A stretch of 64,000 nucleotides of DNA, from NCBI GenBank assembly GCA_026122225.1, contig JANEZZ010000809.1, positions 1,118,501 through 1,182,500 of the forward strand, in the 5' to 3' direction. This document shows positions 42,894 to 54,595 of this stretch, piece by piece. Within the stretch, counting starts at the first letter, position 1. The number at the start of each line of letters is the position of its first letter. The notes under the pieces were generated by a model. The model saw only the letters and a program-made list of their open reading frames with translations. It ran no database searches and was not told the origin of the DNA. Both the position numbers and the translations under genes were made by a program. Origin of the DNA: Heloderma charlesbogerti (lineage: Eukaryota; Chordata; Lepidosauria; Squamata; Helodermatidae).

Positions 42894-43344
42894 CCTGGCT
42901 GTGGTACTCACACATCCAGCTCTGGGTGACGTTTGGCGTGGTGGGGGGCATGGTGGAATTCGTTGCTCCGCTCAGCTTACAGTGACTGAAGCAAATCGGC
43001 CCAGCCTTTCTTGGAAAGGCTTCCGCCGAGGCAGATGTTGATAAATTAGAGGGGTGCCGGAGAAGACCAACCAGTAAAGATGATGAAGGGGTTTTGGAAT
43101 TTGACCTCGGGGAGGGAAGGGGAAAGGCGTTATGTACATATCGGCAGGCTAAAAGATGGAGTGGGGGTTAAGCAGAAACTGGGTGGAAAAGTGGTGTGTT
43201 TGTTCCAAATGGTCTCAAGTGTGTCTCACAACTATTGACTTCTACCAGCTTCCTTCTTACCCCCAAGTGGCATTTCCTGGCTTCTTTTGTACAGAGCACT
43301 CCCCTTCCTCCCCAAAATGCGGACCCGGGGCCCCCTTTTTGGTC

Positions 43345-43540
43345 ATAGGAACATAGGAAGCTGCCTTATACTGAGTCAGACCCTTGATCCATCTAGCGCA
43401 GTATTGTTGACACAGACTGGCAGCGGCTCTCCAGGGGTTTCAGGCGGAACTTTTCTCAAGCACTCCATGGAGATGCTGAGGATTGAACCTGGGGCCTTCT
43501 GAATGCAAAGCAGGGGCTCCGCCACCGAGCTACGGTCACT
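43345..43540 (-). repeat. tRNA-Ala-derived SINE
   Basis: On + it reads AGGAACATAGGAAGCTGCC, GACTGGCAGCGGCTCTCCAG, GGATTGAACCTGGGGCCTTC and ends at the tRNA-like GCCACCGAGCTACGG. Strand is therefore minus. Confidence 0.82.
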
Positions 43541-44276
43541 ACAGCACATGGGGGCCGTTCCTCTGTGGCAGCAATTTGGGCCTCTAGAACCATGTCTTGG
43601 CAGCCAGACGTCACTCTCCCTCTTGGCTGGGCAACGAGCACGCGGGAAGGATCAGCAGCAATTCGCACTAGTCGTTCACGAAGGGATCCTTAATAGTTGG
43701 AAGATCGCCTTGTTTATTTACTCATTCAATCCATCCATCTGTATCCCTCCTCTTCAGAGGTGTCGGATAACATCAATTTTATGTGAAATGGAGGAGTCTG
43801 TGCCTTCTAAATATTCTCAGTCAAAGAGCAACAGATAAATGGTGGCAGGGGATGATGGGGGTGGGATGAGGAGAGAGATGGACAACCAGGATGTAGAAAG
43901 TCACCTGCAGAAATACATGCACAAAAAGGTGAGGCATGCAGACAGGCTAGGAAAAACGTCCCGATGTGTCTAGGAATTTGAAATTACTACTCAGGCCTGT
44001 GCAAGACTGGTATGTGGGAATTTAATGGGAATTTGAAATGTTTCCCAGCCCTGTGTGATGGGAGAGATCAGTTGTATATACACCAGTGAGTTACTCTTAA
44101 TGTGAGTGATGGGGTGGGAAGGGACCCTTGAAAATACACACGTGTTCTGTCTGTCTGTGTGTCTGATGGTATTTTGTAAGCTGCTTTGAGTCCACTTGGT
44201 GGAAACAAGAAGAATATAAGCTCCTATAATAATTATAATTATAATGGCACACACTTAGTAGAACAAAGCATATAAC

Positions 44277-44667
44277 AGAGCAATCCTATCTGGGTCGAGG
44301 GTTGCCTCTGAGCCCAGGGGCGACTGCCTATCCAGTGCAGGGCGGGAGGAGTGGTGAGGAGCAGATCTCCTCGCTTCCCCCACCCTGCTTTCAGGGCTAG
44401 ACAACTGATTTCAGCTGTCTAGCTTCGGGACCTCGGAGCGGAGGAAGTGGCGGCCGGATGACACATAGGGTGCGTCAGGCTGGCATATCCGATTTCCCTG
44501 CCCCCAGAAACGCCCCGTTTTCGCTACTCCGTGCTTACGAGTGGCACACAGGGCCAATCTGCGCTGCCTACGAGGCAGTGCGGGAGGGGTAGAGGCCGGT
44601 TCTCTGGGAACCGACCTATCCTATGGCCATCTAGCCGCTGACTAGCAGCCATAGGATTGCGCCCTAA
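44277..44667. mobile_element. MITE-like element with CAATCCTAT inverted ends
   Basis: AGAGCAATCCTATCTGGG on the left pairs with CATAGGATTGCGCCCTAAG on the right. The right end is that of the TTAGGGC family (58134, 28138). The interior is GC-rich with several CpGs, including ACGAGTGGCACACAGGGCC, and codes for nothing. Confidence 0.6.
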
Positions 44668-44689
44668 GCTTCTGTTATTATCACCACTA

Positions 44690-44735
44690 TTGTTGTTGTT
44701 GTTGTTGTTATCACCATTATTATTATTATTCACAC
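44690..44735. repeat. (TTG)n/(ATT)n microsatellite
   Basis: Imperfect trinucleotide runs TTGTTGTTG and ATTATTATT with a TATCACCA break. Confidence 0.9.
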
Positions 44736-46303
44736 ACACTTGAATGGAGTGGTAGTACTATGGTATGGTAGTACCATACCACTTCAGAACTGCAGATCTG
44801 AAGGTTTCCCATATTTGAATGCTCCTCTATATTTAAAAATCCCTTGCATGTTGAAATCTAGCTCATGAGTAGAAAGAGTTCTAGCCCAGCTCTTTGCTCG
44901 GTGTTGTTTTTTTAATTAAAAATTAGCTGCAAGTAGAGATCTAGCACATGAGGGGGGAAAGGTTCTACTCTAGCTGTTTGCTTGCTGTTTTTTTTTAAAT
45001 TAAAAATCCCTTGCAAGTAGAAATTTAGCACATGAGGGGGAAAGGGTTCTAGTCCAGCTTTTTTGCTTGCAGGTTTGGTTTTTATCTTGCAAGGACTTTT
45101 TTTTAATGTAACAGACTCCTCAGAAACGTGATCCCCCGCCATTTCCACCTGAACCTTGACATGGCAGCAGCCTTGACATGGCATAACCCATTCTGCCACC
45201 TCGGGGACTCTGCTGCCTCATTCCGCCGTATATGATAGACCAAGCCTGGGAACTGAAGAGGGTTGAGCAGAAGCCCCACGTGCTGTATCTGTGCGTGGCG
45301 TGTACCGCTGCAGACTGCAGCATAGGGAGGCAGGATGTTTTCAGTTCTCCCCCAGATAAAATACTCGCTGCACATGCACGGCTTGCATGACAAAGCAAAG
45401 ATTCTTAGGCTAGGCTTTCCCCTGACAAGCTAGATATCCATCTGTAAGTATTTCGTTTTAATATTGGGTAGGAGGTGTTTAAATAATTGAAATTCCATCT
45501 TGAGTCTGAAACGGTACATCAAAGGAATCAGTATGCCATGGGGGGGGGGTTCTGCTCATCTGTGGTAGGTGTGGATCTGTCACAAGTGAGGCTGTGTGTG
45601 CGTGAGACAGCTAACTTGGCTTATTTGTCCATATTTTTGGGAAGTTGCTTCTTGCATTTCAAGCATCCTACCCACAGAATGTGTTGAAAGGCATGTATTT
45701 TGCAGTCAATTTAATCATGTGTTTTAGTAGATTAAATCTGCGTACATTCGCATATGGTCAAAATAAGACTTCCGAAGCAAAAGGTACGCTTTCTTTGTTT
45801 TTTTAAGATGATGCACATGTGGGTGGCAGGAGGCAGCATGTTAGGAGAGGCATTCCCACCATCATCATGGGATGTCTCTTCAGAGTGGGATGGAATGCCT
45901 CCTCTGAGTGGGATGGGATGCCTCTTCTGAGTGGGATGGCATGCCTCTTCTAAAACGGTGCTTGCCATCTGCACTTGTTATTATTAACTGTATTTAAAAC
46001 ATTTTTAAAATAATTGAAAATCTGCTGGCTGACTAATCAGGGGCACCTAAACATTTGCAATCCTACTATTTTGTAATGTAGGGAGTGGCTGCAAAAGTCT
46101 CTTTCTCCCCTTCCCCCCAGCCTGGTATATTAGCCTGGAGTTGGAAGCACATGTCAACTTCCCTAAGAGCTTATTGTGGCCATTCATACCTTACAAAATA
46201 CATGTGTCATCTTATGTAAATGAGAGCCTGTGGAATGAGTAGGAACTTTGGGACTTTTCCTTGAAGCCTCTGCTTTTGCTCGGTCCTGTTTCTTTCCTAC
46301 AAT

Positions 46304-46495
46304 GGGGCCATAGCTCAGTGGTAGAGCACCTGCTTTGCATGCAGAAGGCTCCCAGTTCAATCCCTGGCATCTCCAGGAAGGGCTGGAAAAACGCTTGCTT
46401 AAAAACCTGGAGAGCGGCTGCCAGTCAGTGTTGACAGTACTGGGCTAGATGGACCAAGAGTCTTAATCAGGGTAAGACAGCTTCTTATGTTCCTG
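46304..46495 (+). repeat. tRNA-Ala-derived SINE, best copy
   Basis: The head GGGGCCATAGCTCAGTGG carries the A box and AGTTCAATCCC the B box. The loop TTTGCAT gives a TGC (Ala) anticodon, and CATCTCCA closes the tRNA part. A body with GGAGAGCGGCTGCCAGTCAG, GGGCTAGATGGACC and CAGCTTCTTATGTTCCTG follows. It is a retroposed SINE and not a tRNA gene. Confidence 0.88.
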
Positions 46496-47639
46496 TGTTT
46501 AGCAGGGGGGAGAGAAAGAGAGAACGTGAGCTGAAATGTGGGAGGTGGGTTCCTTTGTGGGGGAGACGAGATGGAAGGTGAACAAGCCACTCGGGTGATG
46601 AAACCACCCTCCTTTTGAAAAGGAGCAGGTTGGGTCAAGGCGAACACTGGTGCCACTAACCACTGGGGCCACCATTCAGCGAGAAGGAAAGGAGCAATTT
46701 CTCTCTGACAGACAGATGGTCGGGCGTGATGAATGTCCTCAGCCACCTCAACAGATGAGGCCGCTTGGCAAGAACCGTTCCCTGTTTAAAAGGGAAATGC
46801 GGGGTTTTAGCAGAACGTGGAGAGGTAGGGTTGCTCCCAGGTGGGCACGGCACATGCTGCGCCAAGCCCTTGATAGCATCAGTGTAGCTTTTCTTAGGAG
46901 TAACATCCACACTGAGTCTCTTACCCCTCTGCTCCTGCTGCAAATCATGATGGCTTTTCATGGCTCGAGCAATCAGTCCTTTTTAAATCTATCTGCACGA
47001 GTGGCTCTGAATGCACATGTTATGATCTGGGCATTTCTGTGTTGTATTTGGGTGCGTGCTGAGGTTCTGGCAGGTGGGCTGTAGGACAGAAAAACTACTG
47101 CTGCTAGAACTGTACCTAAGCCTGATACCTGTTGTTGTTGTTTTTTTTCCTTTTAGACAAGATAATCTTTACTTTGGTACTGTGGGTAGGAAGCTTGAAA
47201 CGCAAGAAGAAACTTTTGGATTACTCATTGGGCTCATGCACACACAACTGGGTTTCTTTACACTGATTTCTGAATGTATGTACCAAGTCCAATGAAAGAG
47301 GGTTGTGTTTGAGGGGACAGGAGGGCATTATACGCCCATTCTGTTAACAGCGGCTTGTTCACACATGATGGCCATCTCATGATGTTGCAGTTACCATGGG
47401 TGTATCTGTGTGTGTCTCTGTGTTTATGGCCTTGTCACGGTGCTGGGTGAAACATAAATAAATTAGGCAGGAAGATCTAGATAACAGCTGACTGAAAGGT
47501 GGAGGATAGAAAGGGGAAAGGGGGAGATATAATATCCACAAATGATCCAGGAGACCCGGAGAGAAGCTGGCCACATTCCAGGGAGGAAAAAGGGCAGGGG
47601 GAATAGACTGGCTCCTCCGGCACTTTGGAGGCAGAGGGC

Positions 47640-47905
47640 CATTTTCTATCCCCAGTGACAGAAAATTATCGACGCAGCAGCCCATTGCTGGGTCGATTCC
47701 CCGAGCTGCCTTATGAAAATCCGGCCGCTGCCAAATGACCTCATCTCGTCAGGGTTTCGGCTGTGTTCCTCTTCCCCCCACCCCCGTCCTCTGGAAAAGG
47801 TGAAGGATGGAACCAGCGAGAGGCTAAAATCTTCATATCGATCTGCAGTCTGGAGAGCAATTAACGGCTGCCTTCCAGGGCCCCTCCGTGACCCCCAGCC
47901 CTCCA
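47640..47905. promoter_or_regulatory. Candidate conserved intronic element
   Basis: Repeat-free sequence with CAGAAAATTATCGACGC, AGCTGCCTTATGAAAATCC, CAAATGACCTCATCTCG and GGAGAGCAATTAACGGCTGC. CpGs and paired homeodomain-type cores (AATTATC, CAATTAAC) stand out against the flanks. No coding frame with recognisable sequence. Confidence 0.3.
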
Positions 47906-48311
47906 CGGGGCAGGGGAAAGAGAGAGAGAGAGAGAGAAATAACAAGATAGATTAAAAAAAAAACCCTCTATATGGATCAGCAGCGAGGCCCATGCTGAAG
48001 AGCAGGCTGCTGTCTCTGTTCCTTCCTTTTGCCTCTTGACCCAAAATGGTGGTGCAAGAAGAAGGGAAGGGAGCATGTTTGGATCTTGTTGGCAGTGTGA
48101 AGTGAAGCCCGGGTAGGGTTTGAGGAAGGCTTTGCTATCCCCACCACAGGGGCATTTCTACATTTCAAGACTAGATAAGTTTTATCCCAGGCATGGTTTC
48201 CCCCTCCCACAAAAAGAATCCTGAGAAGTGTAATTTAACAGGACAAACATTAGGATTGGGGGAGGGGGCTAAACAAGAGACCATCATTGGGACCCTTCAA
48301 CCAGTGGGGTT

Positions 48312-48668
48312 CAGGGCTGGTGTCAAAGGCAGGCATGGTGGGGCACCTGCCGAGGGCCCACACCCCAGCTGGGCCAACTGACAAGAGCCCCCTGGACTTA
48401 CTGCTCCTTGCTGCAGCCTGCATGTTCCCCTGCCTCTTGCTGTCATCCAGGCAATGGTGGTGGTGGTGAGGGGGAGCAGGAGATGCCATGGCCACCTTGC
48501 TCCCTCTCTGTCTGTCTGCCAAGCAGCCAAGTGGTGGCACTGCTGAGGAAGAGGATGAGGAGCGAGAGCAGCTGGTGACCATGGCAGTGAGAAGGTCAAC
48601 TCACTGACGGAGGGAGCCCATTGAGGGTTTCTTGCCCAAGGGCCCTCTAAAGCCTGGGGCTGGCTCTG
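48312..48668. repeat. GC-rich dispersed repeat family C, best-bounded copy
   Basis: Ends CAGGGCTGGTGTCAAAGG and GGGGCTGGCTCTG are imperfect inverses (CAGRGCYRGC type), which hints at a hAT-like non-autonomous origin. The interior matches 19320 and 34120. It is followed directly by a (TG)n run to about 48712. No clear target duplication. Confidence 0.6.
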
Positions 48669-48950
48669 TGTGTGTGCGTGTGCGCGTGTGTGTGTATGTG
48701 TATGTGTGTTTGGAATGGGCCAAATAGAGGGAACATTCCAGAGTCCTGTACACAGATGACTCACGCAAGCAAGCCCATCTGTATGCACAACACAGCACTC
48801 TCCTGGAGGTGTATATCAAATCTGTTTCTTTCAAGTAGAGGGCAATGGGGTTTATGGCGTCAGAGAATGGTCGAATACTTAGGCAGGCGTGTACGCACGG
48901 TGGTGCCCCATCAGAAAACTGCATGAGCAATGCAGGAATCAATGCATTAA

Positions 48951-49221
48951 ATGGGGGTGTGGAACATCAGGCCCAGGGGCCAAATCCAGCCCTCCACGGT
49001 TCCCCAGAAAGCCGCACCCCCTTTCCCCCAGCCGCAAATCGTTTGGTCGTTTCCCAGCTTATGTGCAGCTTTTCTGGCAGTAAAAGCTTGAAGCTAAACT
49101 AGGCTGGCATTTTTTGGTTTTTTGGTCCTGCCCCATTGCTGGACATCACTGGAATGCAGCCCCAGAGTGCTTCTCTGAAACTGAATTCAGCCCTTGGGCT
49201 GAAAGAGGTTCAGTACCCCTG
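48951..49221. mobile_element. hAT-like element of the 10766 family
   Basis: GGGGGTGTGGAACATCAGGC at the left, GAAAGAGGTTCAGTACCCCT at the right, with the interior CAGCTTATGTGCAGC and CTGAAACTGAATTCAGCCC. The flanks GCATTAAA and GATTTAAA may be an eroded duplication. Confidence 0.65.
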
Positions 49222-49512
49222 ATTTAAACTGTTGAAAAGCCTAGCAGGCCTGAATCATAGACTGGGAACCTGAAGCAGCCAGAGCCTGATGAGAGAGGAG
49301 CAGGAGTGGCGCCTCTCTTTCTGGCCAGTGTGGTGGATTGGGGCTAAAGGGAGAGGCAAGCCAGTGGGCGGTAGTGACTGTGGAAGGAGGTGGGCCCACT
49401 GAGGGCTTCTTGCCCAAGCCCCCCACCCCGCCAGGAGCCATCACTGTGGGGGACAGAATACGTTGCAGAATATTGCGGTGCTTCCGGATGAAGTTCTAGC
49501 CCCTTGGCCTTT

Positions 49513-49834
49513 ATAAGGGCTCGCTCACACCGGGCTTTTATCCTGCAATTGAGTTTACCTGAGGCAGTGACCCTCCTGCACTAAATGCCCTTTGTTCAGT
49601 TTTTAAATAGATCGCAGATAATGAGCTATCAAATTACCCCATTGGGTTCCGCTTCAGTTTCCTCCTTCAAAAGAGTTAAAGGGGGAAGAAGAGGAGCGAG
49701 ATCAGTGGAAGATGGAAGACTTAGATGCGGGGAGGAACGCATGGAAGGGAGGCAGTGGTGATCCTGCATTTCAAACGGAAGCAGAAAGCTCCGTTTTAAA
49801 TGCAGGATTTTAGGCTGGTGTAGAAATGCCCTAA
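49513..49834. mobile_element. Repeat family B, uninterrupted copy with inverted ends
   Basis: The left TAAGGGCTCGCTCACACC, followed by TTTTATCCTGCAATT, pairs with the right AAATGCAGGATTTTAGG and then TGGTGTAGAAATGCCCTAA. The TTAGGGC-type ends resemble those of the 28138 and 58134 MITEs. The interior AATAGATCGCAGATAATGAG is strongly conserved between this copy and the one at 30095. No coding frame. Confidence 0.65.
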
Positions 49835-50497
49835 GTACCAACTGGCTAGCTTGGCCAGGATCCCAGGGAACCCCTCTGCGTGGGTATGGCCCAGCTGTTC
49901 CTATTTACTGGGAGTCTGGGGGAGGAGGGCATGAGTGGCGGGGGGGATGAAAGGTGCTCCCCCACAACTTCCTTGGGGCGGGGAGGGTTGATCTGTTGAG
50001 GCAGGCGTGGTTCCTTTGGGCGTTGCGTGTCGGTCTTGCTTGTCATCATGGAAGTTCGACCGATGCTGTTTCCTTTGGCAGAATTGGGCATTCTGCATCT
50101 CCCTCTCTTTCCCTCACCCGCCGTCCAGGAATTGCCGATAAATTTCTCCCCTCTCTGCCAGCCTTCAGCTCAGAAACATCTATGGCATCAGACGTTCTGT
50201 GTGTGTGTGTTTCTGTTTGTTTGCCTGGTGACGGAGAAAGGCAGGCAGGATACACTTTCGTGAGATAAATATTTTGGCAGGGGCTGCATTTGTGTGACCG
50301 TGTGGAAAATACTTGTGGATTCTTACAGGCAACCTCAGATCTTGCATACCCCAAAAATAAAAAAAAAATCTGTTTTGGGTGTGTTTGTTTTAAAAAAAAA
50401 AATCCTCTTCATGCTAAATAAACAGGAGAGAATTTGGATCGCTTCCCCAGTCATCTGAGGATGATCTTGCATCCTTGCCAGTAGGCTCTGGTTTGGA

Positions 50498-50695
50498 AAA
50501 TAGGAAGCTGTTTTATACTAGTTCAGGTTATTTGTCATCTAGGCCAGCATTGCCTACTTTGACTGGCAGTGGGTAGAGAAGGGTCTTTCCCCCCATCACC
50601 AGCTACCGGGTCCTTCTAACTGGAGACGCTGGGGATTGATCGTGGGAGTTTGTGCTCACAGAGCAGGGTTTTCTGCCATGAGCTATAGTCCCTCC
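50498..50695 (-). repeat. tRNA-Ala-derived SINE, diverged
   Basis: AATAGGAAGCTGTTTTATAC, GACTGGCAGTGGGTAGAGAA and GGGGATTGATCGTGGG with CATGAGCTATAGTCCC lie in reversed SINE order. Confidence 0.7.
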
Positions 50696-51080
50696 CCTTG
50701 GGCCACCCTGACAAATGAGGTGACGAGGCAGATGTTGCTGTAGAAACCGCACTGCACCGACATGTCAAAGATTGTAGTAGTCAAGCACTAGAGATCTGGA
50801 GCCAAGGATTGGGCTAGTTGATTCAAACCATTCATGTGGAATTTACCCCCCCTCCCGCTGCTCCTGGAGCCTAAATCATTATTCCCCCTGCCTTCCAGTC
50901 CCACTCCATCCTGGCCCATCTTTTCCTCTGCCTCCCTTTCGCCATCACGCCTCATAGCCCAGTTACCACCATGCCCCTGGGATCAAGTTGCCTTTCACTG
51001 CAGTCATGGCCTTCCCCAGCCCCCAGTCCTGCCTCTCCTGTTCCTAGATCCAGGGATCCATCGATTGTAGGTTCAGGTGA

Positions 51081-51217
51081 CAGGGCTTCCCAATCTTGTG
51101 CCCTCCAGATATTTTGGACTACAACTCCCATCAGCCCCAGTCAGCCTGGCCAGTGGCCAGGAATGCTGATGGTTGTAGTCCAAAACATCTGGAGGGCGCC
51201 AGGGTGTGGGAGGCTAG
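51081..51217. mobile_element. Foldback element, near-complete palindrome
   Basis: Outer ends CAGGGCTTCCCAATCTTG and CAGGGTGTGGGAGGCTAG, inner arms TTTGGACTACAACTCCCATC and GATGGTTGTAGTCCAAAAC. About 60-base arms fold on each other around GGCCAGTGGCC. Confidence 0.78.
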
Positions 51218-51869
51218 CTTAGTGCGTGGGTAGGGTTAGGGGGGTCTCAAGGTGGAGGCTGCAGGTTGCTTCCCAGGGTTTGGGTGGTGGAGGGCAGACG
51301 TCCTCTGGTTCAGTTCAGCCCTGGGTGCTTGACGAGGGAACAGCAAGGGAGGGAGAGGCAGTTGGAGACACATCTGTCGTGCCTTCCCGAGGTATCCTGT
51401 GAAGCAGGGTAACCAAAGATGATAGTGCTCCTTTCCCAAAGCATTTGATTCCCCGCATGAGTTGCCCAAAGAGCCCCCAAGCGATGCTATGTTTAACGGG
51501 AGCATCTGAAACCATGAAAGGGCGCTCTTTTGGAAATGGAAGAGCAGCTGTTGCAGCGGGCTCAGGAGAGGGCCTGGATGGGCGGAGGAGCGTACAGAGA
51601 AAGGGTGTGTGTGTGTAAGAGAGGGGGGGAAGGGGATCTTGGGGGGTGGGGGTGAGGAATCCCTCTTGTCGTTTTAAGATTTGGTGGCGGGAGGGACCAG
51701 GCCTCAAAAGTAGAAACAATCCAATGAGGGTGACTCCAAAAGGCTTTGATTGTTTGGGGAAAAGGCAGGAAATTACTCAGTGAATCAGTGGTGCGGTGAT
51801 GTAATTTTACACACAGGACTTAAGGGACTTATGGGGGCTCCCCTCTTTGGATGGTGATGTGCAGTACTT

Positions 51870-52100
51870 CACTTACTCCTGAATGTGGCAAACCAGCCCT
51901 ACTGTCTTTGGGGGGAGGGGTCCTGCACATTCTTCTGAGTGGGGCCCCCAGACGTCTGCTGCAAAGTCCTGTCCTGATGGCACCGCTGCAGTGAATCGTG
52001 GTAGAAGAGGAGATACTTCAAGAGAGTTGTCTGTTGCGGGGAGCCCCTTGAGAGTTGGGGCACAGTCCTGTGTGGCTCTGAAATCCCCCCTCCCCAAGTG
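51870..52100. repeat. Dispersed repeat shared with 37750-37965
   Basis: GGCAAACCAGCCCTACTGTC, CCTGTCCTGATGGCACCGC and GAGATACTTCAAGAGAG match the order seen at 37750-37965. Confidence 0.5.
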
Positions 52101-54013
52101 ACAGTGCATCTCAGAGCCATAACAGGAACTGCGAGGCTCTCCTTTTTCTATGAAAAACCAGCAAAAAAGAAAGTCTCCTTTGAGCTGCAGAGGAGGCTGC
52201 CCTGTTGTATCCCTGCATGAGGTTCCTGCGCTGCGCTTGGCTCTTTCTAGTCAGCCTCCACTCCATAATTCTGCCACATCTCCATGGAAAATAGATTGTT
52301 TTCTTTCTTTTTTTACATTCGGTCGCTCCCGATGCAAAGAGGCAGCACGATTACTTGCCCTCCGAGGAGGCTGCCTGTTGTGGATCTGAACAAGTTGCTG
52401 TTCTGAGTGTGGCGGCTCCTGGTCAGGAGGCACACTTCGGAAGAGCGACTTCTAGGGAGACTGAGAGGTAGACTCCTTCTCTGGGGATGGATAATTCTTG
52501 TTCTTTGACGCTCAGAGGTGAAAGCATTCTGGTTTTAATTGAGGGCAGCGGCCTGTCTCAGCTGTGGGAGTCTGAGAAGCGCTGCTGTGATGCGAGCAGG
52601 CTGGGAGGAGTGTGTGTTTGTGTGTGTGCGCGTGTGATCCAGACGCCACTAATCAGATTAAGCAGCTTGGTTAAAACGTAGGTAGAGAAACTTATCACAG
52701 AACATCTCTCTAGCCTGGGAAGTCCCTGGAGATCACCTGGTCCCATGAAACACTGGGATTTGAGCGCTGCCATGCTCTGCAGATCCAGCGAGCATTCATA
52801 CCACTCCGGAGCCAAACACCGAAGGCTCGAGTTGGCGAGCCAAGCAGCGGAGGCTCTGTTCCCGATGACTCTGCCGAGCTATCCTTGGCCCGCCTCGGGA
52901 AGGAGGAGGAAGTGCATAATTTGAAATCAGTTGGCTGTTACTGCCAGATCCTCTCAGAGGAGACGCTCACGCCGACTGCAGATGGAAGCGTCTCGCTGGA
53001 GCCTCGGCTGTGCCTGGAATAACTGAGTTCAGTTCTCCTTCCTCTATTTACCAAGTCACAGTTCCTCTTCCAAATGGGCTGGTGGTAGAGAAACTCCTCC
53101 CCAGCGTTTGGCATAAACAGCTCCAGGCCCTGGTTACTGAAGCGGAAAAGCCAAATGCAAGTCTCTTGGATCTACTTATGAGATTCCAAGGAGGCAACAA
53201 TTCCAGCATCTCTTAGATTAGGTTTAGGGATATGCCAGCGTTGTGAGTTTCACAGGGGTTTGCGTTTTGCCAGCAGACTTGTGTGCAAGCTGAAAGTTTG
53301 CACACTTGGGTAACCTCAGGCTGGTTTAGTAGCAGCTAATGTGTTCCCTCTTTCCTATCTTTGGAGCCAACTGGATATCCCAGTCGGTCCTTCTGCCATC
53401 ACATAAAAAAGACAGTTGTGATGCACACGCCCTACATGCCAAAAATTTTCTGGCCCCAAGGACGCCCACCCACACATCCCTCTGGTCATGGCCAACTCTC
53501 CATCATTGTCTCAATACCCCTAAATCCCCTGCCACCTCTGCTGCTCTGGTATGCACATCTCAGGCCATTCCCTGTTTTTTTTCTTTCGAATAGGATCTGC
53601 TCTGAGGCAGGGAGGCCAACAGAAGCTTCCCAGCACGTACTCGGCACTCTGTGCCTGGACAGAGACCACAACAAAGGTCTCCCTTTCAAGTGAAGTGCCA
53701 GACATGCTATCTCCCTGTCCAAAATATTTTTCTCTTGGCTAGCGTCCTGGAAGTAAGCCGTAGGTGTTTTGTTTTTTTTTTTAATAAGCGTTCCTCCTCC
53801 TCCACAGTAGCCATTGGCTTGGCTGTGGCATTTGGGGCAGCTGTGTATAAGCAGATAATGTGATAAGTTTGAACAAATCCTTGGGCCGGTATTTCCCAGT
53901 CCGTGTGCTGTGAGAGAACAGCTCACTCACTGCAAGCAAGCAGTGAACGAAATGATTTCAGGAACCCTGTGAGATCAAGAGACCCAGTTTTACAAGGCCC
54001 ACTCAGAGAGGAA

Positions 54014-54300
54014 CATGGGAAGCTGCCTTATACTGAGTCAGATGCTTGGTCCATGTAGCTCAGCATTGCGCACACCAGGAGTGGACAACTTGTGACCCGA
54101 CAGATGTTTTGACCTACAACTCCCATCTGCCCTAGCTAGCATAGCCACCGGCGAGGGATGATGGGAGTTCTAGGACAAAACATCTCGAGGGTCACAGGTT
54201 GCTCACCCCTGATCAAAGCTGTCTGGCAGCGGCTCTCCAGGGTTTCGACAGCATCCTTCTGGTCCTTCCTGGAGATACCATGGATTGAACCTGGAATTGT
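54014..54300 (-). repeat. tRNA-Ala-derived SINE split by a foldback hAT
   Basis: On + the SINE reads AACATGGGAAGCTGCCTTAT, breaks at GCGCACAC (54075), and resumes at 54212 with ATCAAAGCTGTCTGGCAGCG and CATGGATTGAACCTGG. Joining the two parts restores normal SINE order. Confidence 0.82.
54076..54211. mobile_element. Foldback hAT-like element nested in a SINE
   Basis: Ends CAGGAGTGGACAACTTGTGA and TCACAGGTTGCTCACCCCTG are inverted with few mismatches (CAGGGGTGnnCAAC, hAT type). Inner arms are ACCTACAACTCCCATCTGCC and GATGATGGGAGTTCTAGG. The flanks GCGCACAC and ATCAAAGC both resemble the SINE's GTCAACAC, as an eroded 8-bp duplication would. Confidence 0.82.
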
Positions 54301-54595
54301 CTGCCCACAGTGAATCTGCCTCCTTCCAATCAGCCTCCAATGGATGGTGGGCTCGCTCTCTCATTCAGTTGCGGAACTCATTTGCGGAATTCCGAGATGT
54401 GACGTAATTACCTGCCCACGTAGGAGGCTGCATGTGGCATCTCTGCATGAGTCACCACTCTGGTATTTGCCTTTTTCCAGCTAGGAAACAGGCCCAAGAA
54501 AAGGTGACTTAGAGCTAACGGTTCTCAGTCTTGCACACTGAGAAGCAGCCTTCCCCCAAACCAGCCCTTCCAGGCAGGTGGGACTACAACTCGCC

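Noticed and set aside
46304..46376. Functional tRNA-Ala (TGC) gene
   Set aside because: The tRNA-like part is the head of a SINE: a SINE body follows at once, five other copies show the same structure, and the arms carry mismatches.
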